This document shows, piece by piece, positions 49,896-58,503 of a stretch of DNA of 64,000 nucleotides. The stretch is from the NCBI RefSeq assembly GCF_951230155.1, contig NZ_CATNVD010000003.1, positions 1-64,000 of the forward strand, read 5' to 3'. Made by a program: the position numbers and the translations under genes. Source of the stretch: Parablautia sp. Marseille-Q6255. GTDB taxonomy: Bacteria > Bacillota > Clostridia > Lachnospirales > Lachnospiraceae. The stretch's first letter is position 1. Every line of letters begins with the position of its first letter. Below the pieces are notes generated by a model. It searched no databases, was not told the origin of the DNA, and saw nothing but the letters and a program-made list of their open reading frames with translations.

Positions 49896-50741
49896 CTATC
49901 GCTCTAAAAGCATTGCATACACATCCCGCTTTGACAGCCCGCGGTCCTTTGCAGCACGTTTCATCGCTTCCTTGCGGTCACAGCCCTGTTCCTCGTAGAG
50001 CTTCACATGATCGGAGATATCCATTTCCTCCCATTTTTCATGTTCTTCTTGCTGCATCTCTGCACGGCTGCGTCCTTCCATGACGATCACACACTCGCCC
50101 TTTGGCTCATTTTTTTCATAATATACGGCTGCCTCGGAAAGTGTAGTCAAAAAAGCCGTCTCGTAACGCTTCGTCAGTTCCCGGCAGACCGTGATACGCC
50201 GTTCTCCAAGGCAGTCATACAGCTCACGCAGCGTTTTTAACAGACGATGGGGCGCTTCATACAGAATCGTCGTGCGCGTCTCTGTTTTCAGCTCCTCCAG
50301 GATCTGTGACCGTTCCTTTTTATCAGACGGCAAAAAAGCCTCAAAGCAAAATCGCCTGGTCGCAAGTCCGGAAAGGGTCAGCGCCGTCACACACGCACAC
50401 GCACCCGGCAGCGAGGTCACCTCGATGCCCGCCTCATAGCACAGCCGCACGAGATCTTCGCCCGGATCGGAAATCCCCGGCGTCCCGGCATCTGTGATCA
50501 GTGCGATATTTTTTCCTTCCCGCATTTTCCCGATCAGCGTATACGCCTTTTCTATCTTGTTGTATTCGTGGTAGCTCGTCATCGGTGTCCTGATCCCGAA
50601 ATGATTCAAAAGATGAATACTGTTGCGCGTATCCTCCGCCGCGATCAGATCGACCTCCTGCAGTGTACGCAGCACGCGCATAGTGATATCCTCCAGATTG
50701 CCGATCGGCGTAGCACATAAATACAGCTTTCCCTGTCCCAT
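49896..50741 (-). CDS. rsmI: 16S rRNA (cytidine-1402-2'-O)-methyltransferase
   Basis: Methylates the ribose of C1402 in 16S rRNA using S-adenosylmethionine; 281 residues from MGQGKLYLCATPIGN, with GAGGAGAAAC before the ATG. An open frame running 48 codons further has no start signal. The tetrapyrrole-methylase-type fold is shown by ATPIGNLEDITMR, AAEDTRNS, ITDAGTPGISDPGEDLV and PGACACVTALTLSG. It is the last gene of the group that includes trmN6, ricT and holB. Confidence 0.95.
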   Translation of the reverse strand: MGQGKLYLCATPIGNLEDITMRVLRTLQEVDLIAAEDTRNSIHLLNHFGIRTPMTSYHEYNKIEKAYTLIGKMREGKNIALITDAGTPGISDPGEDLVRLCYEAGIEVTSLPGACACVTALTLSGLATRRFCFEAFLPSDKKERSQILEELKTETRTTILYEAPHRLLKTLRELYDCLGERRITVCRELTKRYETAFLTTLSEAAVYYEKNEPKGECVIVMEGRSRAEMQQEEHEKWEEMDISDHVKLYEEQGCDRKEAMKRAAKDRGLSKRDVYAMLLER

Positions 50742-50832
50742 GTTTCTCCTCTCTGTATGCCCTGTATGTCCTGCCTGTCCACTTCGTCTCCGGTTGTCCG
50801 TCTGATGATGGAGCAGATTTTCTCTTTTGCTG

Positions 50833-51570
50833 TCAATAGCCGTATATCTCTGTGATCTCCGGCGTATAAACTCCCGGTCTTTCATACACGATCAGCGGCT
50901 TCTCTACCGTCATCCTCGGTCTGCCCCCGCGCAGCGCTTCGATCAGCACCATATTCGGCTCGCGGTCCACATACGGATATACCAGCCGCATCCGCTTCGG
51001 CTCCAGCCTGTACTCTGACAGGGTACGGATGATCTCCGCCAGACGAAACGGCCGGTGCACCATGTAGAACTTCCCGCCCGGACGTACCAGCCGCGCCGCC
51101 GCACGTACAACGTCCTCCAGCGTACACAGGATCTCATGGCGTGCCGCCGCTTTTTCTATATCAGGATTCACCAGCCCGTGCTGGCCGATCATATAAGGCG
51201 GATTTGACGTGACGGTGTCAAAAGAAGCCGGAGCAAACAGCTCCCCGGCTTCTTTGATATCCCCCTGAATAATTTCCACACGCTGCTCCAGTCCATTATG
51301 CAGGACACTGCGCTTTGCCATATCTGCACTCACTGCTGAGATTTCAAGACCTGCAAAGTAGCTTCCCGCTGTTTTTGCTGCAAGCAGGATCGGAATGATC
51401 CCCGTGCCGGTCCCAAGATCAAGCGCTCTGCCTCCGTCCGGCACCTGTGCAAACCCGGAAAGCAAAACAGCATCCATGCCAAAACAGAACAGCTTTTCAT
51501 TCTGGATGATCTGAAATCCGTTGCGGTGCAGCTCGTCCAGACGTTCCCCGTCTTTTAACTCAGTCCTCAT
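50833..51570 (-). CDS. trmN6: tRNA1(Val) (adenine-37-N6)-methyltransferase-like
   Basis: S-adenosylmethionine-dependent N6-adenine methyltransferase, 245 residues. Motif I is LDLGTGTGIIPILLA and the catalytic N6-type motif is TSNPPYMI. The N-terminus LDELHRNGFQIIQNEKLFCF is typical of the YfiC/YabB family. It overlaps the ricT gene by 11 bases and is followed by rsmI, as in B. subtilis. The tRNA target is taken from the family and not proven here. Confidence 0.9.
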   Translation of the reverse strand: MRTELKDGERLDELHRNGFQIIQNEKLFCFGMDAVLLSGFAQVPDGGRALDLGTGTGIIPILLAAKTAGSYFAGLEISAVSADMAKRSVLHNGLEQRVEIIQGDIKEAGELFAPASFDTVTSNPPYMIGQHGLVNPDIEKAAARHEILCTLEDVVRAAARLVRPGGKFYMVHRPFRLAEIIRTLSEYRLEPKRMRLVYPYVDREPNMVLIEALRGGRPRMTVEKPLIVYERPGVYTPEITEIYGY

Positions 51571-52504
51571 TCAGTTTGGATTTCCCTTCTTTTTTTTCAA
51601 GAGCTTCCAGCTCTTTTAATTCTTTCTCTTCGGAGTGATTTTTGTTCCCCTTTTCGTGACGGTCGCCCTTGCCGCCCTTGTCCTTTCGCCGTCTCGGCTT
51701 GAACTTCAGCTCGGATACGTCGTACTCCTGTATCTCCTTCTCATCCCCGACATCTACCAGCACCTTGACCTTCTGGCGCAGCACATTGACACTGTGGACC
51801 TCGCCCTTTTGTCCGTCAAAGATCGTGACAGTATCTCCGACTGCCGGAAGCCGGCTGTTCAGATACTCGTACGTCTCCTCTTCATTTTTCAGACAGCACA
51901 TCAGACGTCCGCAGACACCGGAGATCTTTGTCGGATTGAGCGAAAGGTTTTGTTCCTTCGCCATCTTGATCGACACCGGTGCAAAATCAGACAGATAGCT
52001 GTTACAGCAGAGCACTCTGCCGCAGATGCCGATCCCGCCAAGGATCTTTGTCTCATCACGCACACCGATCTGACGCAGCTCGATACGCATCTTGAACACG
52101 GCTGCCAGATCCTTTACAAGCTCACGGAAATCAATCCTGCCGTCCGCAGTAAAATAAAACAGAACTTTATTATTATCAAACGTATACTCTGCGTCTATCA
52201 GCTTCATATCCAGACCGTGCTTCGCAACCTTCTCCGCACAGATCTTCAGCGCCTCTTTTTCCTTGATACGGTTACGTTTTGCGCGCGCATCATCATCCGG
52301 CGTCGCCACACGGATCACTGCCTTGAGCGGCTGTACGACCGCATCATCCGGCACATTTCGGATGCCTCCGGTGACTGTGCCGTACTCTACGCCCCTGGCT
52401 GTCTCCACGATCACGTGATCGCCTACATTTATCTTGTAGCTTTTCGGGTCAAAATAATATACCTTGCCCGCATTTCTGAATCTCACTCCTACTATCTTAA
52501 CCAT
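51560..52504 (-). CDS. ricT: PSP1-domain protein RicT (YaaT)
   Basis: A 314-residue protein with the PSP1 domain (VIVETARGVEYGTVTGG; VRDETKILGGIGICGRVLCC). The cysteine clusters CGRVLCC and VCGRLMCC fit iron-sulphur binding shown for the Ric (YaaT/YlbF/YmcA) complex, which affects RNA maturation and sporulation. The C-terminal tail is highly charged (RRRKDKGGKGDRHEKGNKNH). Its start overlaps the end of holB by 8 bases. Confidence 0.93.
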   Translation of the reverse strand: MVKIVGVRFRNAGKVYYFDPKSYKINVGDHVIVETARGVEYGTVTGGIRNVPDDAVVQPLKAVIRVATPDDDARAKRNRIKEKEALKICAEKVAKHGLDMKLIDAEYTFDNNKVLFYFTADGRIDFRELVKDLAAVFKMRIELRQIGVRDETKILGGIGICGRVLCCNSYLSDFAPVSIKMAKEQNLSLNPTKISGVCGRLMCCLKNEEETYEYLNSRLPAVGDTVTIFDGQKGEVHSVNVLRQKVKVLVDVGDEKEIQEYDVSELKFKPRRRKDKGGKGDRHEKGNKNHSEEKELKELEALEKKEGKSKLNED

Positions 52505-53495
52505 GTATGTTCTCCTTCATGACAAGGAACAAAAGCTCCATTGTCAGGTCAAAATTCACATTCGCGTTCAGACGCGTCTTGGCGTTTTCGATCGCCTTCA
52601 TCACTTCCTCGACACCCTCATACGAGCATACATTTACTGTGTCGCGGATGGTCTTTAACTCATCGCGGAATACAATACCGTCAATATCCCTGGTCGCCTT
52701 GTAATACACCATATCGCGATACCACAGTGCAAGGATATCCAGATAATCCTGTATCGTGATCTTGTACTCCTGTACTTCCTTTACGTACTCGATCAGCTCG
52801 CTGATCTGCATATTTCCAAGATTTCGTATCAGCCTCATCGCGGAGGATTTGATCAGAGAAAAGTCCTCCGAAGAAGCCAGCCGCACTGCCTTTCCGATAT
52901 TTCCCTGGGCAAAAGCCACACAGATATCTGCCTGATAATCAGGGATCTGTATCTCTTCCATCAGATAACGCTTTACTATCTCATCCGGGACTGGCTTTAA
53001 GTTTAATACCACGCATCTGGACCGGATCGTATCCAGAAAAACCTGTTCATTGACCGTCAGCAGGATAATGACCGCATATTCCGGTGGCTCCTCGATCGTC
53101 TTGAGGATCGCATTCTGTGCCTGCACGGTCATTTTCTCTGCATCCGGGATGATATAAATCTTATACCGGCCGTTGTAGGGGCGGATCTGTATATCTCCCG
53201 TAAGCTGCTCGCGGATATCCTCCACTCCGATGCTGGACGGCTTCTCGTGTGTGAGGTATATAATGTCAGGGTGGTTGCCGCTGTTTGCCTGCAGACAGGA
53301 ATGGCATGTTCCGCACGGACGCGTCTGTCCGCTCTCACACTGCAGTGTCTGTGCAAACGCTGCTGCCAGACGGTTTTTCCCCGTGCCCTTCTCTCCGGTA
53401 AAAATATATGCGTGGCTGACTTTTCCCGTCTCAATCGCCCGCTCCAGATGAGCAATCTCCTGTTCGTGTCCTAAAATATCACCAAATCCTGCCAT
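52497..53495 (-). CDS. holB: DNA polymerase III subunit delta prime
   Basis: Clamp-loader subunit of 332 residues. It has the P-loop-like GEKGTGKNRLAAAF, the zinc module CESGQTRPCGTCHSC, PDAEKMTVQAQNAILKTIEE and sensor-type SRCVVLNLKPV. It acts with the DnaX product. The conserved neighbours ricT, trmN6 and rsmI follow in the same direction. Confidence 0.95.
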   Translation of the reverse strand: MAGFGDILGHEQEIAHLERAIETGKVSHAYIFTGEKGTGKNRLAAAFAQTLQCESGQTRPCGTCHSCLQANSGNHPDIIYLTHEKPSSIGVEDIREQLTGDIQIRPYNGRYKIYIIPDAEKMTVQAQNAILKTIEEPPEYAVIILLTVNEQVFLDTIRSRCVVLNLKPVPDEIVKRYLMEEIQIPDYQADICVAFAQGNIGKAVRLASSEDFSLIKSSAMRLIRNLGNMQISELIEYVKEVQEYKITIQDYLDILALWYRDMVYYKATRDIDGIVFRDELKTIRDTVNVCSYEGVEEVMKAIENAKTRLNANVNFDLTMELLFLVMKENIHG

Positions 53496-53616
53496 AACCG
53501 TGCCTCCATTTCAACCACTGCTTAACGGGAATCTCTCTTTTGTATCTGCCTTTCCCTATTTCAATCAGTATAACACATTTTATATTTAATGGGAAGCTTC
53601 CAAAAGTGGCATAATC

Positions 53617-54213
53617 TTAAGATTTTATTACTGACAAAATGTATGCCGCCACCTCGTCCATGCAGACCTGTCTGTCACCATCATTGACAAAACGCCTCCC
53701 GATCCCGGCCGCCTGCACGTGTTCCTCAGAAAAATCCTTCTGATCGGCGAGAAAACGGCGGCAGACCTCCTCATAATCCGGGACAGCCTGCTTTTTTTCT
53801 CTTTTTATCGCCCGCTCCAGACGCTTTTCATCAGAGACCTCTATATAAACAGGAACGACCTTTTCTTTTCCATAGTAATCTCTGACCTTTTCATACGACT
53901 CGAGCGTGCCAAGAGCCAGATAATCACAGTGCTCCATATCCACGCGGTCTCCGTCAGCTGTAAAATAGTACCAGATCCCCTGTACGGTATCATAGGCGCG
54001 AAGCTCAATCACCTTGCCCTGCTCCTGCATCAGCCGGAGCTTCTCCTCTGTCACAAAATAATACTGTACACCGTCTGTCTCCTTCGCGCGGATCGGCCGG
54101 GTCGTATACATAATAAACGGCTTTAATCCCAGCTCCCGGCGTGCCAGTACATCTTCATAGATCGTATCCTTTCCTGAGGAGCTTTTGCCCATAATATAAA
54201 ATAACTTTCCCAT
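53617..54213 (-). CDS. gmk: Guanylate-kinase-like nucleoside monophosphate kinase
   Basis: P-loop kinase of 198 residues: Walker A IMGKSSSGKDTIY, then the GMP-binding pattern YTTRPIRAKETDGVQYYF and the lid region (RLERAIKREKKQ). In guanylate kinases this converts GMP to GDP. It sits where B. subtilis has the thymidylate kinase gene tmk, between the decarboxylase and holB. The P-loop ends KDT instead of the more usual KST/KGT, and the protein may be a second, divergent paralogue of the main Gmk. Confidence 0.78.
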   Translation of the reverse strand: MGKLFYIMGKSSSGKDTIYEDVLARRELGLKPFIMYTTRPIRAKETDGVQYYFVTEEKLRLMQEQGKVIELRAYDTVQGIWYYFTADGDRVDMEHCDYLALGTLESYEKVRDYYGKEKVVPVYIEVSDEKRLERAIKREKKQAVPDYEEVCRRFLADQKDFSEEHVQAAGIGRRFVNDGDRQVCMDEVAAYILSVIKS

Positions 54214-54240
54214 TTTATTTCCTCTTTATTTTCTCTCTTT

Positions 54241-55767
54241 TTATGTGTCTGCTTCGCACACAACACAGATTCGTTCCCCTGCGTGATCGGCAAGCCCCTG
54301 GAGCGAAAAGCCCATATCCCGATAAGCGGTAAGCTGTTCCACGAGTCCCTGCGTGATCCTCTCTCCGGGTACAAGCAGCGGGATCCCCGGCGGATACAGA
54401 TAGACAAACTCTGCGGAGATGCTCCCTGCGCTCTCTGGCAGCCCTACAGTCTGTGATACACGGTCCCGGGCTTCCTCTATCGTCATTACCTCTTCATTTT
54501 TATAAAATCCAGCCGGCTTTTTATCTGCGGGGCTTCCTGCTCTCTTCCTTCCTGTCAGCCCTTCATCAATCTGAAGCAGCGCCTGTGTCAGACGATCGAA
54601 TCCTTCCTGCGTATCACAGACCGTCATAATGGCTGTCACATACTCCGGTGCAGCCATCTCCGGCTCCAGATGATACACCCTTCTCAGGATCTGTGCAAGC
54701 TCAAGCCCGTTTAAAGCGCAGTTTTCTGTGGAGATCACTACCTTCGACCGGTCATAGCCAAACGCGCAAAGCTCCGGTTCCTCTCCGGTGACAAGATGCA
54801 GCGCATCCATGCGGCAAAGCTTCCTGCGCATCCGCTCCAGGCGCTGCACAAATGCACCAAACAGCTCCTCGCCCTGCTGCTCCATCACTTCGATGCATCG
54901 GTCCATTCCGGCCATCAGCACATAGCTTGGACTGCTGGTCTGATAAATTCCCAGATATCTGCGGAGCCGATCCCGATCCACCCGGCTCCCCTGTACATGC
55001 AAAAGCGCAGTTTGCGTCAGAGCCGGCATCGTCTTATGCAGGCTGTGGATCACAATATCTGCCCCGCACAAAAGCGCGGTCCCGGGGAAATAGCCGTGCA
55101 TCGGAAAATGCGCCCCATGCGCCTCATCTACGATCAAAACAGCTCCTGCACGGTGTGCCTCCTGTGCGATCTGACGCACGTCCGACACTACACCGTCATA
55201 CGTGGGAGAGGTAAGGATCACCGCACAGATCCGTCCCGACGCTCCGGCGTCCCTGTGAACCGTCCGCTCCAGACCATCACGCGTTCGGTCTGACGCATCC
55301 GTCTCCTTCTGTCTCTCCTTTTGCTGGTGCCAAAGCGCCTGGCGGACCTCTTCGGGAGAAATACTGCCATTTATCCCCCGTTCCAGATCGACATTCGGAT
55401 AAAGGTACTGCGCATGCAGCCCATTCAAAAGCAGCGCGTGGTACACCGCCTTGTGGCAGTTTCGCGCCATCAGAACCGTATCGCCGCGCCGCGCCGCCGC
55501 AGAGACTGCCGCAAGGATCCCGCACGTACTGCCATTGATCAGATAATGCGTCTCCTCTGCTCCATAAAGCCGCGCCGCACGCCGCTGCGCCGCACGCAGG
55601 ATCCCTTCCGCGTGGTGCAGATTGTCAAATCCGTCAATCTCTGTGATGTCAATCGCATACGGATCTCCCATACCTGCAAACCGCCGTTTATGTCCGGGCA
55701 TATGCAAAGGATAGTAGTCCGAATCACTGTAAGTTTTTAGCTGTTCCAGTAAAGATAGCTCTTCCAT
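54241..55767 (-). CDS. Orn/Lys/Arg decarboxylase family protein (YaaO-like)
   Basis: PLP-dependent fold type I enzyme of 508 residues. The start is at MEELSLLEQLK, with GGGAGGAGCAG upstream; a longer frame runs back into a promoter and is not real. Motifs: PLHMPGHKRRF near the N-terminus, GSTCGILAAV, IVDEAHGAHFP and the PLP lysine in IHSLHKTMPA. The C-terminal domain includes YLYPPGIPLLVPGERIT. It lies next to the gmk and holB genes as yaaO does in B. subtilis. The speA at the right edge is a paralogue. Substrate (arginine, lysine or ornithine) not decided. Confidence 0.88.
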   Translation of the reverse strand: MEELSLLEQLKTYSDSDYYPLHMPGHKRRFAGMGDPYAIDITEIDGFDNLHHAEGILRAAQRRAARLYGAEETHYLINGSTCGILAAVSAAARRGDTVLMARNCHKAVYHALLLNGLHAQYLYPNVDLERGINGSISPEEVRQALWHQQKERQKETDASDRTRDGLERTVHRDAGASGRICAVILTSPTYDGVVSDVRQIAQEAHRAGAVLIVDEAHGAHFPMHGYFPGTALLCGADIVIHSLHKTMPALTQTALLHVQGSRVDRDRLRRYLGIYQTSSPSYVLMAGMDRCIEVMEQQGEELFGAFVQRLERMRRKLCRMDALHLVTGEEPELCAFGYDRSKVVISTENCALNGLELAQILRRVYHLEPEMAAPEYVTAIMTVCDTQEGFDRLTQALLQIDEGLTGRKRAGSPADKKPAGFYKNEEVMTIEEARDRVSQTVGLPESAGSISAEFVYLYPPGIPLLVPGERITQGLVEQLTAYRDMGFSLQGLADHAGERICVVCEADT

Positions 55768-55798
55768 CTGCTCCTCCCTGCCCATTTCATACTCCGTT

Positions 55799-55842
55799 AA
55801 ATTATAACGAATTGTACTGTATTGTGCAAGAAATTCATCCAA
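55799..55842 (-). promoter_or_regulatory. 44-bp repeat, left copy, containing the decarboxylase promoter
   Basis: On the minus strand it contains TTGCAC (55824-55829), a 17-base spacer and TATAAT (55801-55806), which should drive the decarboxylase-gmk-holB unit. It matches 57238-57281 at 43 of 44 positions. The Fic gene lies between the copies. Confidence 0.85.
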
Positions 55843-55996
55843 TTCCGATCACCAAGTAACTAATTTTGCTGTACAGGTACTGCATTGACTGCCCGATATG
55901 CGCATTTGGGAAAAACTTAATATTATCCATAGTGCGATTTGTCCAATTGTGTCTGATTTTTTTTAAACTTATCCTCGCTAACTATCGCTCCGCAAA

Positions 55997-57154
55997 TTAT
56001 TTTTTGAATTTATACTTTCCCTTCCCGCGACCTGATACGGGCTCGATAATATCTGACCGTACCAAATTGGAAATAAGTTTAGAAGCACCTGAACCTTTCA
56101 ATTCAAGCAGTTCCATAACAGCGCTTCTTCCAAATACCTCATCAAAACCAAACTTTTCAAAAAGCCGTTGGATATGAACTGTCGTTTTTGCAGAAAACTC
56201 TTTTCCTTTTTCGGAAAGCACACTTTCAATGTCCACTTTTTCATTCCGAATATCTACTTTTTCATTCTGAATGTCCGCTTTTTCATTCTGAATATCCACT
56301 TTTTTATCCGTTAGAAGTCCACTTATATGAAGATTTCGGTTGTGAAGCTCATTGTTTTCATTTAAAAGCAGATTTCTCAGAAATACCTCAAGATACTCTG
56401 TTGTTTCATAGATATTCTTTTGCAGGTTTGTATAATTCGCTCGGACAAGTGCATTTCGGAAATACCAGGAATTTTCCGCAAAAATATCATTCGTATCTGA
56501 AAATCCAAGTGTTCTCAAATATTTGATGAAGAATACCGCTGTTGTTCTTGTATTTCCCTCTCCGAAAATATGGATTTGCCACAATCTTGAAATAAAAACT
56601 GCAAGATGGTGAATGATCTCATCCATCGACAATCCTTTGTAACTAAAATCTCTCTCCTGCGAAAAATCATATTCAAGGGTAGCTCTCAGTTCGGAAGCGC
56701 TGCCGTACATAACGGTTGCACCATCAAGCACCCATTCTTTTTTCGTAATATTATAATCTCTTATCCTTCCGGCCTGATTGTAAATACCCTGAAAGAGTCT
56801 GCGATGAATAGAAATATACTCATTTGGAGAAAAAGAAAACGCCGTTTCGGAAAGTATCTCAGCAATGCGGGAAGATACCTTATCCGCTTCTTCTGTACGC
56901 TCCTCAGCAGATAAATGTTCCGGTCTTTCTTCGTAATAAGCATCTATGAGATTTTGTGCTTCTTCTATTGTGATTTTTCCCTCAATATTTTGAATGGCTG
57001 TATCAATCAAATATTTTGAAGGTTTAAGTCCATCTACCGCCTGAAGTCCGATTGCTGTACTCCAGGCATAGCATTTATGAGCTTTATCCGGTTCAGCCTC
57101 CCTCAAATATTCCTTAAATGGGTCTTTCTCCATATCCACTACCCACTCTCCCAT
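55997..57154 (-). CDS. Fic-domain protein with C-terminal winged helix
   Basis: Predicted AMP-transferase or related enzyme of 385 residues. The Fic core motif is HIFGEGNTR (consensus HxFxxGNxR), about residues 195-205. The N-terminal segment with NIEGKITIEEAQ resembles an inhibitory helix of the antitoxin type. After the Fic domain come four repeats of seven residues (VDIQNEK type), then a winged-helix end (SAVMELLELKGSGASKLISNL). GNTR in place of GNGR is a variant. The gene is AT-rich and lies between two promoter repeats. The start is uncertain; MEKDPFKEY (57133) is an alternative. Confidence 0.85.
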   Translation of the reverse strand: MGEWVVDMEKDPFKEYLREAEPDKAHKCYAWSTAIGLQAVDGLKPSKYLIDTAIQNIEGKITIEEAQNLIDAYYEERPEHLSAEERTEEADKVSSRIAEILSETAFSFSPNEYISIHRRLFQGIYNQAGRIRDYNITKKEWVLDGATVMYGSASELRATLEYDFSQERDFSYKGLSMDEIIHHLAVFISRLWQIHIFGEGNTRTTAVFFIKYLRTLGFSDTNDIFAENSWYFRNALVRANYTNLQKNIYETTEYLEVFLRNLLLNENNELHNRNLHISGLLTDKKVDIQNEKADIQNEKVDIRNEKVDIESVLSEKGKEFSAKTTVHIQRLFEKFGFDEVFGRSAVMELLELKGSGASKLISNLVRSDIIEPVSGRGKGKYKFKK

Positions 57155-57237
57155 GTATCCCTATCAGTTCCTGCAATCATCTGTCTGTACTGTCTTTCAC
57201 ACTTTAATATGCTCAACCGGTATCACTTCTTCATGGA

Positions 57238-57281
57238 AAATTATAACGAATCGTACTGTATTGTGCAAGAAATTCATCCAA
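57238..57281 (-). promoter_or_regulatory. 44-bp repeat, right copy, containing the fic promoter
   Basis: Contains TTGCAC (57263-57268), 17 bases and TATAAT (57240-57245) on the minus strand, about 80 bases before fic. Only one base differs from the copy at 55799-55842. The single change lies in the spacer, so both promoters should work. Confidence 0.85.
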
Positions 57282-57434
57282 CAAAGAGGACAGTTTGAGC
57301 TGGCGGGGGGTGTGCAAAGATCCTTTGCGCGCCCGGAACATCCCTTCCTGCACTCCGCAATGACATTTTGCTTGTTTTTTACCGCTGCATGCCAGATAAT
57401 ACAGATACACAGCACACACAGGGGGAATCAGAAA

Positions 57435-57878
57435 ATGAGTATTGGAAAACAGATTTTAGAGCTGCGACAGAAACGAAACATGACCCAGGCAGAGTTTGCC
57501 GAACTGTTCCATGTAACACGGCAGACCATTTCAAACTGGGAAAATGAAAAAAGTTATCCCGATCTGCAAATCCTTGTGGATATGAGCAATATATTCAGCA
57601 TTTCACTCGACCAGTTATTAAAGGAGGATACCGATATGATCAAAGCAATCGACCGCGAGCGTTCATTTATCGCACATATAAAACGCCGGAATTCTGTCAT
57701 CGACATGCTCACCGGAACAGGAACAGGTCTTCTGATCTCCTGTCTTTTTTCCGCTCCATCCGAAAAACAGCTGCTGATCGGTCTGATCGGCATCGTGCTG
57801 TTTTTTACCGGAGCGTATCTGAAAAACCGGCACGACAAAACCATTGTGCAGTATCTGGAAAACCGGAAAGATATATGA
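57435..57878 (+). CDS. XRE-family regulator with two C-terminal membrane helices
   Basis: Protein of 147 residues. An N-terminal HTH (MSIGKQILELRQKRNMTQAE, VTRQTISNWENEKSYPDL) is followed by a linker and two hydrophobic helices (MLTGTGTGLLISCLF, LLIGLIGIVLFFTGAYL). The membrane-anchored layout suggests a regulator that responds to the envelope. Start chosen at the ATG with AGGGGGAATC upstream; a longer frame upstream lacks a site. Its target is unknown. Confidence 0.85.
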   Translation: MSIGKQILELRQKRNMTQAEFAELFHVTRQTISNWENEKSYPDLQILVDMSNIFSISLDQLLKEDTDMIKAIDRERSFIAHIKRRNSVIDMLTGTGTGLLISCLFSAPSEKQLLIGLIGIVLFFTGAYLKNRHDKTIVQYLENRKDI

Positions 57879-57943
57879 TTTGTGCTTATTGACCGGCAGC
57901 CAGGCAATCTCTGGCAGCCAGTCAATATCGCTTCTCAAAATGC

Positions 57944-58105
57944 TTATAGAAAACGATACCGAGAACCGTTTGCGGCAAAAACCAGGCCAAACCCCATTGC
58001 AAAAAAGAGCGTGGAATAATAATCAGTATCCATAATAAAATAGCCAGCACATACCAGAATAATGCCCAATATGATTTCAAGAACAAGCGGTAATTTTTTC
58101 TTCAT
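57944..58105 (-). CDS. 53-residue two-helix membrane protein
   Basis: Reads MKKKLPLVLEIILGIILVCA, then a short turn with MDTDYYS and a second helix (TLFFAMGFGLVFAANG). Its ATG overlaps the stop of the XRE gene before it (TAATG), with GGAGGAAGG upstream, so it is translationally coupled. Such small membrane proteins often accompany 66-residue XRE regulators in Firmicutes. Function unknown. Downstream, 57888-57925 can form an imperfect hairpin between convergent genes. Confidence 0.75.
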   Translation of the reverse strand: MKKKLPLVLEIILGIILVCAGYFIMDTDYYSTLFFAMGFGLVFAANGSRYRFL

Positions 58106-58305
58106 TATCCTTCCTCCTCATAAATAAATATTTCCTCGATGCTCATATCAAAATATCTCGCAATTTTAAAGGCTAATACAATCGACGGATTATAACGCCC
58201 ATTTTCCAAAGATCCTATTGTCTGCCGGGATACTTCAAGAGCCGATGCCAGCTCCTCCTGTCTGATTCCCCTCTGCTTGCGCAGCTCTTCCAAACGATTT
58301 TTCAA
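58105..58305 (-). CDS. Small XRE-family regulator
   Basis: A 66-residue one-domain HTH protein (MKNRLEELRKQRGIRQEELA, SRQTIGSLENGRYNPS) of the kind that works as a dimer. The start is TTG, with GGAGG five bases upstream. Two AAAGT/ACTTT-type palindromes in its promoter are likely operators, so it probably represses itself and the following membrane protein. Ends with an acidic tail (IYEEEG). Confidence 0.9.
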   Translation of the reverse strand: MKNRLEELRKQRGIRQEELASALEVSRQTIGSLENGRYNPSIVLAFKIARYFDMSIEEIFIYEEEG

Positions 58306-58328
58306 GGTAACCTCCTTTCACATACTAC

Positions 58329-58396
58329 GGAAAGTTTACTTTCCATTCCTGTTTTCAAGGTACCATAGATCCCCTCAAATGTCAAGTATACTTTCC
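58329..58396 (-). promoter_or_regulatory. Promoter and twin operators of the small XRE gene
   Basis: TTGACA (58380-58385), a 17-base spacer and TACCTT (58357-58362) on the minus strand. A perfect palindrome GGAAAGT-TT-ACTTTCC (58329-58344) lies downstream of the -10 and AAGTATACTT (58384-58393) overlaps the -35. The two sites share the AAGTNNACTT core. Confidence 0.7.
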
Positions 58397-58423
58397 ATTT
58401 TTTTATAACTGTGTCCCCTGCTC

Positions 58424-58452
58424 TTGCAAGGCGCAGCAATTACCGCTATACT
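58424..58452 (+). promoter_or_regulatory. proC promoter
   Basis: TTGCAA (58424-58429), 17 bases, TATACT (58447-58452), about 50 bases before the first likely start codon. It lies back-to-back with the small XRE gene promoter. Confidence 0.65.
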
Positions 58453-58503
58453 AAAATAAATGTGTATCACAGCAAATTTCACTACAGAAGGGATGTGTCT
58501 ATT

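Noticed and set aside
55768-55842. Longer N-terminus of the decarboxylase (start at 55842)
   Set aside because: This would translate through the promoter TTGCAC-N17-TATAAT; the downstream ATG has a strong GGGAGGAG site.
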